From Nitrobacter winogradskyi (GTDB lineage: Bacteria; Pseudomonadota; Alphaproteobacteria; Rhizobiales; Xanthobacteraceae): DNA of 39,942 bases. The position numbers and the translations under genes were made by a program. The DNA lies in the NCBI RefSeq assembly GCF_006539545.1, contig NZ_BJNF01000088.1, positions 1 to 39,942 of the forward strand. The letters run 5' to 3'. The notes beneath the pieces were generated by a model that did no database searches, was not told where the DNA came from, and saw only the letters and a list, made by a program, of their open reading frames with translations. Shown here one piece after another: positions 16,929 to 26,117 of this stretch; the stretch's first letter is position 1, and every line of letters starts with the position of its first letter.

Positions 16929-19274
16929 TTAGGCAGGCCGCGCCGAATACTTTAGCTTCTCAGCAGCATATTGCTCTCGCATAACTTCCATAAAGAACTG
17001 GACCCGCTTCTTTCTGACCTTCAAACGACCAATCGTGTCACGGCTTGAATAAATCTGGTTTGTAAGACCATACAACTCATTCCAGGTCGACTCCCTCGGA
17101 ATGAACGTGTCCATCATAACATTCTCGACGAACATCATGCTCGACATGAAGTGTCTCACAATATAGCCACCAAGACGACTGACTATATAATTTGACTCAA
17201 ACGTCGGCATCGAGTGAGAGACCGTATGCATGAACCTCAAGCTACAGAGATCAGCCAAAACGCGAGTTGTTGCGCTATCCCCAAAACCAACCTCACGCAC
17301 AGCCCTTTGAATCTCGAGACCTTCGAGATAGCGAAAATTCGATTCGCTGCTGTACTGAACAGCGGCTGCGAGTACGAACAGTCGCAGCAACTGTGCTTCG
17401 GTTTTCGCGAGGCGACTATCGAACGGATTACCCAGGACTGAGGTAGCCTCGGAATAAACCGTATTATTGCCGAGCATAATCGCGCGGAGCGCCTCGTGTC
17501 TCGGCATTACATATTTTCCAGTCTGCTGATAAATACGAAGCGCCTTTCCGGATACGGTCCAGCCGGACTGCAAAAATTCGCGAGTCATTCTTAGCGCCAG
17601 GCGAATATCGCCCGTCGCAAGAACATCAATGAGCGTGCCGATTTCGCTTCCTAGAACAGAACCTTGAACGAGATCGATGACAACGCGCAAGTCGGCCACT
17701 TGAACATCTGCACCATTCTCGGCAGTAAATCGCCCTGATTTATCCTGAAGGAGATGTAGAGCAACAAAAAAACGTTTCGACAAAACGGACAGGACTTGAG
17801 GCGGATCGATAGTAACGGGGTCGAAATCGAACGCGTCAAAAATCGGAGTATTTCTGTGCCGGACGAACGTTGTCTCACGCATTGCGCAAATCAAACTCAC
17901 GCTTAGTTTTCGAGCGAGAGCCATGGCATCCGCAAAGATGCTGGATTGGACCCCCTCGTCCTCGAATTGATCGATATTGTCGATCACGAGAAATACCGGG
18001 ACATTTTGAGCAGCGTAAGATACTAGCTTCTCGACATAGGGCTGCGTCTTTTCATAATCACTCATTATCAACGCACTGATCCGAGCGTTCTTCTCCTTCT
18101 CATCGCCTGAGATCAGAAATAGAGGACCTTTGAACAACTCTTCTATCTCTGACGCATAAGCATGTTTGATGCAGCGATTATAGTCAGACAAGAAGGGGTC
18201 TGCGCTAATCAATTTCTTCAGCGCCTGCAGAATATAATCGTGTGCCGACTCTTCCTTCGAGAAGGTACGGAAGTCGATCTGCATCCAGTAGGCGTAGGAC
18301 TGGTCTGCTCGTTGCTGAAATGTTTCAGCGGTCTCAATCTTGTGAGTATACTCCAGAAACGTTGTTTTTCCCGCGCCAACTTGACCTAGGACCAAGATGG
18401 CGAGCGGCCTAGCTCGTGAAGCAGCGTCAGAAATTATTGACCCGACTTGGGGGTTTTTGTCGTGTAATGGCCGGTGCGGTGCCTTCGCGGTCGCGCTCTC
18501 CTTCCGAGCCACATGCATCTTGATGCGGCTGTCGAAGCGCAGTCGGTCAGGCGTGTTTACGTAACACTTCTCCAGCAGATCAGGGTCTGCGTTTACGATG
18601 TCCTCCGTGAATGCCGAAGTGACAGCGTCTTCAATGAGGGGAAACAAGCTGTGTCGGCTTACTCTCGAGAACCCAACCTTAAAATAACTATTGAGGCGCC
18701 GCGCCTCGATTTGGTTCTCAACTCGTCCTAACAGCTCATGCTCAAGACGCCCGCTAATAACCGAGGCTCGCGATAGTAAGTCGTAGAACTCAGCGTAGTC
18801 ATCTTGCAGCGCGGACCGAAGACTCGGGAATATAATAGCGGAAGAATCTTGAAATTTTACTTGGTCGGTGCGCGTTGCCGGGAAGATGATCCAAGCATCT
18901 CCGTTCGTCACGATTGCAAACGGTATGCTTAACTTCCGCGCGTAGTCTCTGGCCTGTATGATTGCATCGCCGAGCGCATCTTTGACTAACTTTCCGTTGA
19001 GCTGAGCGCGCCTAGTGTTTGGCACGTTGTCAAAGCAGACGCCGACTTTCTTCGCTTCTACAACGGCAGCTGTCATTCCAGTGCGGATGACATAATCGGC
19101 CCATGTGATCGAACGATCTTCGCTGACCCGCTCCTCGGGAGCGATATCATTATGCGTCCAACCGAGCACACTATAGAGCACGTCATTAATTACTTTGAGG
19201 CGTGTCGCCGCCTCGTTAGCGTGGTGAAAGAGCAGGTGGTCATATTGAGCAATAATTTCCGCTGGAGTGGTCAC
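16929..19274 (-). CDS. HsdR-N-like nuclease fused to P-loop ATPase
   Basis: A 781-residue protein, probably cytoplasmic. The N-terminal 135 residues resemble the type I restriction R-subunit N domain: D60 in TWADYVI, E73-A-K75 in AVVEAKKVG, Q107 in AIIQARDYARKLS, and IVTNGDAWIIFP at 121-132, together a PD-(D/E)xK pattern. A P-loop NTPase follows: Walker A GQVGAGKTT (297-305), Walker B FLVIDNID (428-435) and an arginine in LICAMRETTF (466). The C-terminal third looks like helical or winged-helix sensor domains. The GTG start has a weak GGGAAA site. It is more AT-rich than neighbours. The layout suggests a single-gene defence protein of STAND/AAA type; that role is inference. Confidence 0.75.
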   Translation of the reverse strand: MTTPAEIIAQYDHLLFHHANEAATRLKVINDVLYSVLGWTHNDIAPEERVSEDRSITWADYVIRTGMTAAVVEAKKVGVCFDNVPNTRRAQLNGKLVKDALGDAIIQARDYARKLSIPFAIVTNGDAWIIFPATRTDQVKFQDSSAIIFPSLRSALQDDYAEFYDLLSRASVISGRLEHELLGRVENQIEARRLNSYFKVGFSRVSRHSLFPLIEDAVTSAFTEDIVNADPDLLEKCYVNTPDRLRFDSRIKMHVARKESATAKAPHRPLHDKNPQVGSIISDAASRARPLAILVLGQVGAGKTTFLEYTHKIETAETFQQRADQSYAYWMQIDFRTFSKEESAHDYILQALKKLISADPFLSDYNRCIKHAYASEIEELFKGPLFLISGDEKEKNARISALIMSDYEKTQPYVEKLVSYAAQNVPVFLVIDNIDQFEDEGVQSSIFADAMALARKLSVSLICAMRETTFVRHRNTPIFDAFDFDPVTIDPPQVLSVLSKRFFVALHLLQDKSGRFTAENGADVQVADLRVVIDLVQGSVLGSEIGTLIDVLATGDIRLALRMTREFLQSGWTVSGKALRIYQQTGKYVMPRHEALRAIMLGNNTVYSEATSVLGNPFDSRLAKTEAQLLRLFVLAAAVQYSSESNFRYLEGLEIQRAVREVGFGDSATTRVLADLCSLRFMHTVSHSMPTFESNYIVSRLGGYIVRHFMSSMMFVENVMMDTFIPRESTWNELYGLTNQIYSSRDTIGRLKVRKKRVQFFMEVMREQYAAEKLKYSARPA

Positions 19275-19326
19275 AGCAGTGGTTTCCCGCGAGTCATGAG
19301 ACAGCTAGCGGACTGGAACATGGCTT

Positions 19327-19365
19327 CCGAAAAAATTAAAGCCCCGGCGACTTCTCGCAGGGGCT
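19327..19365 (-). terminator. rho-independent terminator after the nuclease gene
   Basis: On the minus strand AGCCCC, a 14-base loop, GGGGCT and then TTTAATTTTTTC. The stem is six pairs with a clear T run. It sits 14 bases after the nuclease stop and before the ATPase start, so it separates the two transcripts. Confidence 0.8.
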
Positions 19366-19378
19366 CTTCGCTCGATAT

Positions 19379-19987
19379 TCAATCATAGCGGTCACCAAGA
19401 AGATACTTCTTTAAAGTTTTTCTTGACAAGAAGCAAGCCCGTAATGATTCGCGGCAAAATGCGAGTAAATTTCTGAAATAATTTGGCTTTCTGTAACCGC
19501 TCCCGACCTTGCCTTGGCAGACACCGATCAAAGGGTTTAATGGCCACCGGGCGCGCGCCTCCAGCAAGAGGGCATGTTCGTAGCTAGCCATGGGAGCTTT
19601 TCTAGGCTGCGAGTCATATGGCCGCCCGACGAATGGCGTGCGGTAATGACACTTCCCAAGATTAACGCCGCCGACAGAGCAGACAGCGACAACCCGCTTA
19701 TATCGGTCAACGTCCACGCCCTTGCAGCTAACCGACCTACCAGCATTGAAGCGAGCTAGCTCGTTCGCAGCCTTCGCACCGCAGCGATATTGCAGGCTAT
19801 CGTCGCCACGACAAAGCTGATCAGACTCGGGCGCGTCCACGCCTGATAGACGAATGCGCTGCCCGTGAATTTCGAGTGTATCGCCGTCAATGACGGATGC
19901 TTGACCGGTGATTGTTTCCGCGAGCGCAGGCGAGAAGGCGAGCGTGACAATCGCTGCGATCAAAAGCCGCTTAAGTCCTGAGTTCAC
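19379..19987 (-). CDS. secreted SNase-like (thermonuclease) protein, divergent C-terminus
   Basis: From the GTG at 19987 the product is 202 residues. It has a signal peptide (KRLLIAAIVTLAFSPALA, cleavage after ALA) and the staphylococcal-nuclease core: VIDGDTLEIHGQRIRLSGVDAPES with the metal and catalytic residues, then GRSVSCKGVDVDRYKRVVAVC. After GGVNLG the usual W-L-V-x-x-G-x-A and EA-x-x-A-x-x-G-x-W segments are not in good register; only YEHALLLEARAR recalls them. A frameshift or a divergent tail is likely. The start overlaps the stop of a 33-codon frame as GTGA. An upstream GTG at 20011 is less likely. Confidence 0.7.
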   Translation of the reverse strand: MNSGLKRLLIAAIVTLAFSPALAETITGQASVIDGDTLEIHGQRIRLSGVDAPESDQLCRGDDSLQYRCGAKAANELARFNAGRSVSCKGVDVDRYKRVVAVCSVGGVNLGKCHYRTPFVGRPYDSQPRKAPMASYEHALLLEARARWPLNPLIGVCQGKVGSGYRKPNYFRNLLAFCRESLRACFLSRKTLKKYLLGDRYD

Positions 19988-20085
19988 TTCGCATGATCCA
20001 TGGCTTTCCACTTACCGTCGCGGATCGCCAGCATGACTTGCGCCTGGGGCGTGAGAATGGGGTTCTGCTTGCTCGCTGCGAGCAC
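19984..20085 (-). CDS. possible 33-aa leader peptide coupled to the nuclease
   Basis: A frame from GTG 20085 reads ASKQNPILTPQAQVMLAIRD and GKWKAMDHAK and stops at 19984-19986. The stop overlaps the nuclease GTG as GTGA, the arrangement of translational coupling. The peptide text looks coding. No Shine-Dalgarno is visible, and it might be the remaining tail of a larger gene. Confidence 0.4.
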   Translation of the reverse strand: MLAASKQNPILTPQAQVMLAIRDGKWKAMDHAK

Positions 20086-20113
20086 GGAGTTACGCGGATG
20101 CCAGCCGTCGCTT

Positions 20114-21163
20114 TCAGTCGACGGTTTGCATCACTGCGGAAATCGCGCGCGCCTTTCTTGATTTGGCCGGCTGCACCGCAGCTGCGACCATCGCGTCGTA
20201 TTCCGGCAGAGTATCAAGCGTGTCTTTGGCGCGGACGTGGACGACCTTGTAGCCATTCGCCTTGAGCTGGGCCAGCAGTTCCGGCATGGCAAGGGCGGTC
20301 CACTTATGCAGATCATGCATTAAGATAATGCCCTTGCCCTTCTTTTTGAGCTTGGCCATCGTCAAACTCACCAACACGTCAGGCTTCTTGATTTTGAAGT
20401 CTTCCGAGTCGATATCAATCGAGAATGCCGCGACATTGCGCTGAGCAAGGTATGCCTTGAGATTGCCGGTTTGCCGCAATTGCGGATAGCGGAAGAAGGG
20501 CGCGATCGGCGTACCGGCCATCATCGCCACAGCGCTCATACCTTTCTCAATTTCATCCTGTGCTTCTTGCGGCGATTTATGAGCAAGATTTTGGTGCGAC
20601 CAGGTGTGCGAGCCCACCGTGTGGCCCGCTGCGATCACTTGTTTCAGCACTTCAGGGTGCCAGGTGGCGTGCTTGCCGATCGAGAAGAAGGTCGCCCGCA
20701 AGCACTCAGCCTTCAAGGCTGCCAGCACCGTCGGTGTCGTCACCGGCCAGGGACCGTCATCGAAAGTCAACACTACCTCGCCGGGTTGTAGGAAGTCGTA
20801 ATCGCGATACTGCGACGTACCAAAGCCAGGCCCGCCCATTGTGTCGATCTGCACCGTGCGCGACACGCCTAATGCATTCGGGTTGTTGCAGGCGGGTTTG
20901 GCGACGACTACTCGCTTCTTAGGCTCCGGCGCTGCTTCGGCTTCCAGCACGGCGACTTCCGGTGCAACTTCTGCGATTGCAGTATGGCGTTCCGCGCCCG
21001 GTTTGGGCCAACGCGCATCAATTGAGCCGGTGATTAGTTCTGGCTTCGCAGTGGGGGTCGTCTCGACGGCGGTTGAACCGAGAAAATGTTTTACCGCGAC
21101 CGCGAAGACGCTGCCGCTTGCCACGGCCACAGCCGCGACGATCAGAACAGGAAACCGACGCAT
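20114..21163 (-). CDS. polysaccharide deacetylase (NodB family)
   Basis: A 349-residue secreted or membrane-anchored carbohydrate esterase family 4 protein. It has an N-terminal hydrophobic anchor (VLIVAAVAVASGSVFAVAV), a linker to residue about 120, and the NodB domain: motif 1 VLTFDDGPWPV, motif 2 GSHTWSHQNL with both metal histidines, motif 3 FFRYPQLR, and ILMHDLHKW with the catalytic histidine. The fourth motif reads DSEDF. It would remove N- or O-acetyl groups from cell-wall or surface glycans. The ATG at 21163 has GGAG five bases upstream. Transcription may continue into the 33-aa frame and nuclease gene. Confidence 0.92.
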   Translation of the reverse strand: MRRFPVLIVAAVAVASGSVFAVAVKHFLGSTAVETTPTAKPELITGSIDARWPKPGAERHTAIAEVAPEVAVLEAEAAPEPKKRVVVAKPACNNPNALGVSRTVQIDTMGGPGFGTSQYRDYDFLQPGEVVLTFDDGPWPVTTPTVLAALKAECLRATFFSIGKHATWHPEVLKQVIAAGHTVGSHTWSHQNLAHKSPQEAQDEIEKGMSAVAMMAGTPIAPFFRYPQLRQTGNLKAYLAQRNVAAFSIDIDSEDFKIKKPDVLVSLTMAKLKKKGKGIILMHDLHKWTALAMPELLAQLKANGYKVVHVRAKDTLDTLPEYDAMVAAAVQPAKSRKARAISAVMQTVD

Positions 21164-21289
21164 GCTGACTCCGCTGCACAAGGCAGGATTGCTCAATTAA
21201 GGATGTCCGCGCCACCATCCAGTGAAATAGTTAATCGAGCGTATGTACGAACTGGCGTCAGATTTATTTACTTCGGTACTGGTGATCGT

Positions 21290-21523
21290 ATGCGGTCTGT
21301 GCTGCTCTTCGGCAAAGGCGACGATGGACCTGAGCCTCGCGAAGCAGTCGAATGCACAAGCGCGAATGCGGCGATACGAAGTGCTGAGCGAATGGCGCGG
21401 ATTGAGGGGAATGTCGGTGCGGTGGCATTTAGCCGTACAGGCGATCCGGGCAGCGGTGAGTTTGCGGACGCGGTTGTGTTGCGGTCGTTTGGCGAAGTGC
21501 CGGATGATTTGAGTGACTTGTGA
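21290..21523 (+). CDS. hypothetical protein, 77 aa
   Basis: Reads MRSVLLFGKGDDGPEPREAV, then SAERMARIEGNVGAVAFSRTGDP and VVLRSFGEVPDDLSDL. This looks like a bradyrhizobial small protein with alpha/beta character and an acidic tail, function unknown. The ATG at 21290 has a GGTGA stretch upstream; the longer frame starting at 21086 overlaps the deacetylase gene and is not needed. Divergent from the deacetylase. Confidence 0.58.
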   Translation: MRSVLLFGKGDDGPEPREAVECTSANAAIRSAERMARIEGNVGAVAFSRTGDPGSGEFADAVVLRSFGEVPDDLSDL

Positions 21524-21588
21524 CTAATCGATAAGTCGAGGTTGCTCCGTGCAAAACTCGTTGTCATCTCTCCTCATTCGCCGTCAGC

Positions 21589-22077
21589 TCATGCATTCTG
21601 CTGGCTGAACTTCGGTCGCCAAGCGCGCGCATCGAGCGACCAGCGACCTGATCCGGACAGCAACATGAAGATTGCGCTCATCAGCATCGCCCAGTCGGTG
21701 CGAGTCTCGTGAGTGAAGCTCAAGAAACCATAGCGATTGAGGTCGCGGAGACTGAATATCCACCAGCTGCGGCCTAACAGGATTGGGATTTTCGTGGAGA
21801 TGATCGCCACGATCATGATGACGATGATCGGCACGGCCGCCGCGCGCGAAGCATAGCCGATCAGAAACATGATCCCCGCAAGCATTTCAATCACGCCAAC
21901 AAACGGCCCAAAGAGCTCCGGCCAGGGAATGCCGATCTTGGCGAACCGGCCAGCACCGAGAATGTCGGCATGCGTCAGCTTCTGCAGGCCTTCAGGAATG
22001 AACACACCGGCGAGCGAGAGGCGGACGGAGATGGCCCAGGTTGTTTCGCCGGGAGAAAACCACCAGGACTGATTCAT
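21589..22077 (-). CDS. DoxX-family membrane protein
   Basis: A 162-residue integral membrane protein with about four helices. It shows the DoxX pattern: an N-terminal helix with RLSLAGVFIPEGLQKLTH, then IGIPWPELFGPFVGVIEMLAGI, AAAVPIIVIMIVAIISTKIP, and a final WAMLMSAIFMLLSGSGRWSLD. The ATG overlaps the stop of the permease gene (ATGA at 22074-22077), so it is the second gene of a coupled pair. DoxX proteins are linked to redox and stress functions; the substrate here is unknown. Confidence 0.88.
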   Translation of the reverse strand: MNQSWWFSPGETTWAISVRLSLAGVFIPEGLQKLTHADILGAGRFAKIGIPWPELFGPFVGVIEMLAGIMFLIGYASRAAAVPIIVIMIVAIISTKIPILLGRSWWIFSLRDLNRYGFLSFTHETRTDWAMLMSAIFMLLSGSGRWSLDARAWRPKFSQQNA

Positions 22078-23390
22078 GAAAGCGTACTCCTATTCGTTGT
22101 TGCCCAAAGGCGCGGCGTCAGAGTCTTCCAAGCCAGTCCGATGAGAATGAGGCCAAGTCCCGCAGCCCAGATCGTGACCGGCACCCAGAAGGCGAGAAAC
22201 AGGCACGCGATCAGCCCGATGATCGCGACCCAGCGCGGATAAAGCCGGTCCTCAGGCGGAAGCCTCAGCGCCGCGAGATTGGTGATCGCATAATAGGTAA
22301 GGACGGTGAACGCGCTGAAGGCCCAGGTCGTCTCGACGCTGCCGATCAGGGCGAGGCCGCCAACCGCGATGCCGACCAGGATCACGGCACCGGTCGGAGC
22401 GCGGCCGTCGCCCGACAGGCGCGCGAACACTGGCGGCGCATCGCCTTGCCGACCCATGGCGAGCACAACGCGTGACAGGCCGATAATGAGGTTCAGAAGT
22501 ACGCCCAGCATCGCCATCACCGCACCGATTGCAATCAATGGCGGCAGAAACACCACATCGAGCGCACGAGCGACGGATTCGAGCGGCGTGGCACGCTCGA
22601 ACACCGATCCAGCGAAGCGATCTGCCCCGATCGTGCCGATCGCCGTGACCGCGACGAGAATGTAAAGCACTGCTGTCACCGCCAGTGTGACGATGATCGC
22701 ATGCGGGATGGATGTGCGCGGCTCCTTCACCTCCTCGCCAAGCGTCGCAATGCGCCCATAGCCGGTATAGGCGACGAACATCAGCGCGGTCGCATAGAAG
22801 AAGCCTTGTAGCGACGGCCCGTCTTTGGCCGGGATGAAGGGCGAGAAATTGCCTGCCGAGCGTAGGACGCTGGGCAGACCGAACGCGACGAGTGCGCTGA
22901 GCGCCAGCAGCGTAACCGACACGATAGCAATGTTTATCACGCTCGATCGCTTGAGCCCTGCGAGTACGAGCAGCGTGAACAGCACCACCGCGCCGAACGC
23001 GACCCACGGCATCGCGGATTCTCCGCCGCCGACGAAGCGAAGAAGATAGCCAGAAAATCCCAGCGCCGCGGTTGCTGCTGACGCCGTCTTGGCACACAGG
23101 AACATCCAGCCGGCCGTGAACCCGAGCGAGGGCGTCAGATAGCGGTAGCCATATTCATAAGTGCCGCCGCTTACCGGGTGGGCAGCGGCAAGCTGCGCAC
23201 TCGACAGCGCGTTGCAGGTCGCAACAAGTGCAGCAAGCAGGATCGCGAGGATGGTCGCGGGGCCGGCCGCGCCCGCTGCGATACCGATGCTGACGAACAC
23301 GCCTGTCCCCACCATCGAGCCAAGGCCCAGCATGGTCGCATCGCCGACGCCAAGATCGCGCCGCAGCCGCTGGGGATTTTCATCGGTCAC
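22074..23390 (-). CDS. APC-family amino-acid/polyamine permease
   Basis: A 438-residue transporter with about twelve membrane helices. The family signature GLGSMVGTGVFVSIG lies in the first helix (residues about 20-35), followed by SAQLAAAHPVSGGTYEYGY, and FVAYTGYGRIATLGEEVKEP after the sixth helix. The GTG at 23390 (reading TDENPQRLRRDLGVGD) is the chosen start; a frame upstream to 23486 is cysteine-rich and unlikely. It probably imports or exchanges an amino acid or amine by proton coupling. Coupled to the DoxX gene. Confidence 0.87.
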   Translation of the reverse strand: MTDENPQRLRRDLGVGDATMLGLGSMVGTGVFVSIGIAAGAAGPATILAILLAALVATCNALSSAQLAAAHPVSGGTYEYGYRYLTPSLGFTAGWMFLCAKTASAATAALGFSGYLLRFVGGGESAMPWVAFGAVVLFTLLVLAGLKRSSVINIAIVSVTLLALSALVAFGLPSVLRSAGNFSPFIPAKDGPSLQGFFYATALMFVAYTGYGRIATLGEEVKEPRTSIPHAIIVTLAVTAVLYILVAVTAIGTIGADRFAGSVFERATPLESVARALDVVFLPPLIAIGAVMAMLGVLLNLIIGLSRVVLAMGRQGDAPPVFARLSGDGRAPTGAVILVGIAVGGLALIGSVETTWAFSAFTVLTYYAITNLAALRLPPEDRLYPRWVAIIGLIACLFLAFWVPVTIWAAGLGLILIGLAWKTLTPRLWATTNRSTLS

Positions 23391-24399
23391 TGTCGAACGT
23401 CGTCCGCAGGCCGGGCAAGATCGATTACAACGATTACAAGCTGATCTTTCATGAAGGGAATTTGGTTCGCTTGGTAAAAGCCTCAAGCACGCCTGATTTC
23501 AGATTGGTATCGACAACACCCCAAACGGGCTCCAAGCGCATTTCTTCGGTATTCGCTGGTCGATGCCATTTCGATCGCAGTGCAGACGACTTCTCGCAGT
23601 GAGAAAGGTGCAAGTCCGCGTTCCAGCGCAGCGTGGACGCGCCCGAACCCGTCGCCCACTTCTCGTATCGACTGATCAAATCGGCGGAGCCGTCGTGTGT
23701 CGAGAAATCCATCTGAAGCATCTGCATTTTCCTCGACGGCTGCTCGGTGACGAGTTTGTGGGCGAGCAGGAATGATATGATCGGCAGCACACCCATAAGG
23801 ACGGTTGGCTGTGTTGTATACAATCATATATTCCGGATAGGAGCATGCGCCGATCAGCCTTCGGCACTGCGTAGAACGTGGCATTCACGAATACCCGGAA
23901 TTGCGGAAAGTGTCCGTCTCTCTCGTAGAGAAATATCAGCCAGAACAGATCCAGATAGAGAAGCTGCAATTAGTATAGCTCTAAAAACGATCTCTATTTT
24001 GCGTGGCACTCATCAATCAGACTTCAACCCATCGAGCAAGATAGAACAGGTCGGCTCCATACACAGCAGGCTAAGTTTAAAGACGGCGCCGTGCGACATC
24101 ATTGATAGTAACAGTCTGGCTCTCAAACACGGTGCGACGGGGTACGACACTACTTTGAATTGGGCAGGATGAGGAAGACCCGCTGCCCTCTCCCTCCGGG
24201 ACCCGTGAGGATCGCGTTGCGAGCGTCGGCGTTTCTGATATGAGCATCGCGATCTCCGCGTCGGGCAAGTTCCTCGCCCTGTGGCGGCCGATCTCTCGAT
24301 TTCCGTACGCGGGCCAATCGCCGATCGCCTTTCAAGGCTCACCTATTTGGGCCCTATCGAGTTCGAGCAAAGAACATGAGCTTTGATCTTTCGACCGCC
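23391..24399. other. about 1 kb without a confident gene
   Basis: Several overlapping frames exist on both strands, none with good codon pattern. On the minus strand, pieces such as LYERDGHFPQFRVFVNATF (near 23900) and VLPIISFLLAHKLVTEQ (near 23780) faintly recall the C-terminal domain of a LysR regulator but in different frames, so at best a decayed gene. 24180-24400 shows nothing supported. Confidence 0.3.
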
Positions 24400-25434
24400 T
24401 TACCCAGACTCGCTGACTTCCGGCGAGCCGAGTAGCTCCGCGAGCCAGCGGCTCGAGGGATGCAGTTCGCAGAAGGTGAGAAGAGCGATCGTAATCGGCA
24501 CACCGATGAAAGCGCCGAATATGCCCCACATGTAGCTCCAGAAAAATACCGAGAACAGCACCATCGCCGGAGAGATCGAAAGCGAGTTACCCGCGATGCG
24601 CGGCTCGATGTAGCTACCGACGATAAATTGGATGAGATTGAGACAGATGAAGACCGCCACCACCGCCTGCCAGGACGAGAACTGCGTCATGGCAAACATC
24701 GTTGGAAACAGAGTTGCGACAAGAGGGCCGAGAAAAGGGATGTAGTTCAACGAGAAAGCTATCAGCCCCCACTCCTCGGCAAGTTGCAGACCCACCGCCT
24801 TTGCGAATCCCCACACCAGAAGACCGGTGACAACGCTCATCCACGTTCTGACGATCATGTAGCGGCGAATCTTGCGCGCGGTCGCCAGGCTCCCCTGCAA
24901 TAGCAGATTTCCGACGTCGCGATTTCGCATATTGCGCAGTTTCTTCTCGAAATCGTTCACCTCGAGCAGGCCCAGCGTCACGTAAACCAACACGACCAGC
25001 CAGAAGCTGACCGTACTATTGATGCGTCCCGTGATCGTTTGAGCAAATCGCAATATCCAGCTTACATTAAACGTATCCGACCAGACGCCGGCCGCCGCCA
25101 CGCCATGTCCTTCGAGCCAGACTATGATGTGATCGTAAAATGCCTGAAAACGCGCGGCATCACTCACGATCCAACGGCCGACCCGACTGAAAGCCCAGCC
25201 GATCATCGATCCGAACGCCAGAAAACCAACGCCCATCACAAAAACACTGATGGCGAGTGCGCCAAGCCGAGGCAGAACAGTCTGCAAGATCTTCTGCAGC
25301 GGCCAGACAAGGGCGATAATGAAAAGTCCGAAGGCGACGGGCGCCAACACCGATCTCGCCACCGACAGCGCAGTAAGGACAGCGACAATTGCAACCAGAA
25401 CCTGTGCGCCGCTGTGAACCTTCTGACCAGTCAT
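24400..25434 (-). CDS. AI-2E family transporter (TqsA/PerM type)
   Basis: A 344-residue membrane protein with about eight helices. Typical features are the N-terminal pair of helices (VLVAIVAVLTALSVARSVLAP, FGLFIIALVWPLQ), the central periplasmic or amphipathic region, the FSLNYIPFLGPLVATLFP motif near residue 230, and the final GIFGAFIGVPITIALLTFCE. Family members include exporters of autoinducer-2 and sodium/proton antiporters; the substrate cannot be told from sequence. The ATG at 25434 has GGATG upstream. It stands alone. Confidence 0.9.
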   Translation of the reverse strand: MTGQKVHSGAQVLVAIVAVLTALSVARSVLAPVAFGLFIIALVWPLQKILQTVLPRLGALAISVFVMGVGFLAFGSMIGWAFSRVGRWIVSDAARFQAFYDHIIVWLEGHGVAAAGVWSDTFNVSWILRFAQTITGRINSTVSFWLVVLVYVTLGLLEVNDFEKKLRNMRNRDVGNLLLQGSLATARKIRRYMIVRTWMSVVTGLLVWGFAKAVGLQLAEEWGLIAFSLNYIPFLGPLVATLFPTMFAMTQFSSWQAVVAVFICLNLIQFIVGSYIEPRIAGNSLSISPAMVLFSVFFWSYMWGIFGAFIGVPITIALLTFCELHPSSRWLAELLGSPEVSESG

Positions 25435-26117
25435 GTTTTCATCCGAAAGACGGCCGTTCGCTGTTCAGGCGATACGATGGAGCGGTCCGTGGGTTCGTCG
25501 CCAGAGTTGTGTCGAGTATCGTTTCTCAAGCCGCCACTTCGCTTCTGACTCGAACTGGACGAGTGTAGCTGAACGGTGGGATATTCAAGAGATGCGCCCT
25601 GCAGTTTGTACGATTTGGGGAGAATTGGAACAGGAATTTCAGCCAGGTAGATCAGACTACCATCTGGCGAAGGACGATATATTCGGGCAACATTATCTGC
25701 CAACGCGAGATGGACCTCGTGATCGAATACATTTTTATCCCAACCGAACGATTCTACCGAAAGACCGGTTGCGGGATCTGACGAAAGACAGGCTGAAGAT
25801 TTCCGAAGCGAGCGAAACTTTCTGCATGATCGCTGGGTTTGGAGCGATTGCACCATTATCCACAAATCATTATCCACAAATCATCGTCTCAATCTTTCTT
25901 TGGATCGGCAGCGCGTCAGCCGCCTGATGCGCATGATCGAAGGTGGCGAGCAGGGCAGGTGCCTTGCCTCTTCCGCGACGATCTTTCCGATATAAGACGC
26001 AGAACACACCAGCTTGCGCAACTGGTCTGGCCATGACGCCGGCGACGATGGATAATCCAGCCAGCGGAGTGTAGTAGAGAGTTCAACTGACCGCACCTTC
26101 AAAATACGTGATAGGCA
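25435..26117. other. intergenic, no confident gene
   Basis: Frames on both strands cover 25431-25927 but neither yields a recognisable protein. The stretch contains a 14-base tandem duplication (listed separately). The last 100 bases probably hold the promoter of the downstream hydrolase gene. Confidence 0.35.
25854..25881 (+). repeat. tandem pair of TTATCCACA boxes
   Basis: CATTATCCACAAAT is repeated exactly twice, head to tail. Each copy contains TTATCCACA (25856-25864 and 25870-25878), identical to the consensus DnaA box. No dnaA, dnaN, rep or par gene is near, so an origin is not claimed. Confidence 0.7.

Noticed and set aside
23676..23969. LysR regulator C-terminus
   Set aside because: Only faint phrase similarity in changing frames; not enough to annotate.
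25854..25881. Replication origin
   Set aside because: Two DnaA boxes alone, without an AT-rich unwinding region or replication genes, do not support an origin.
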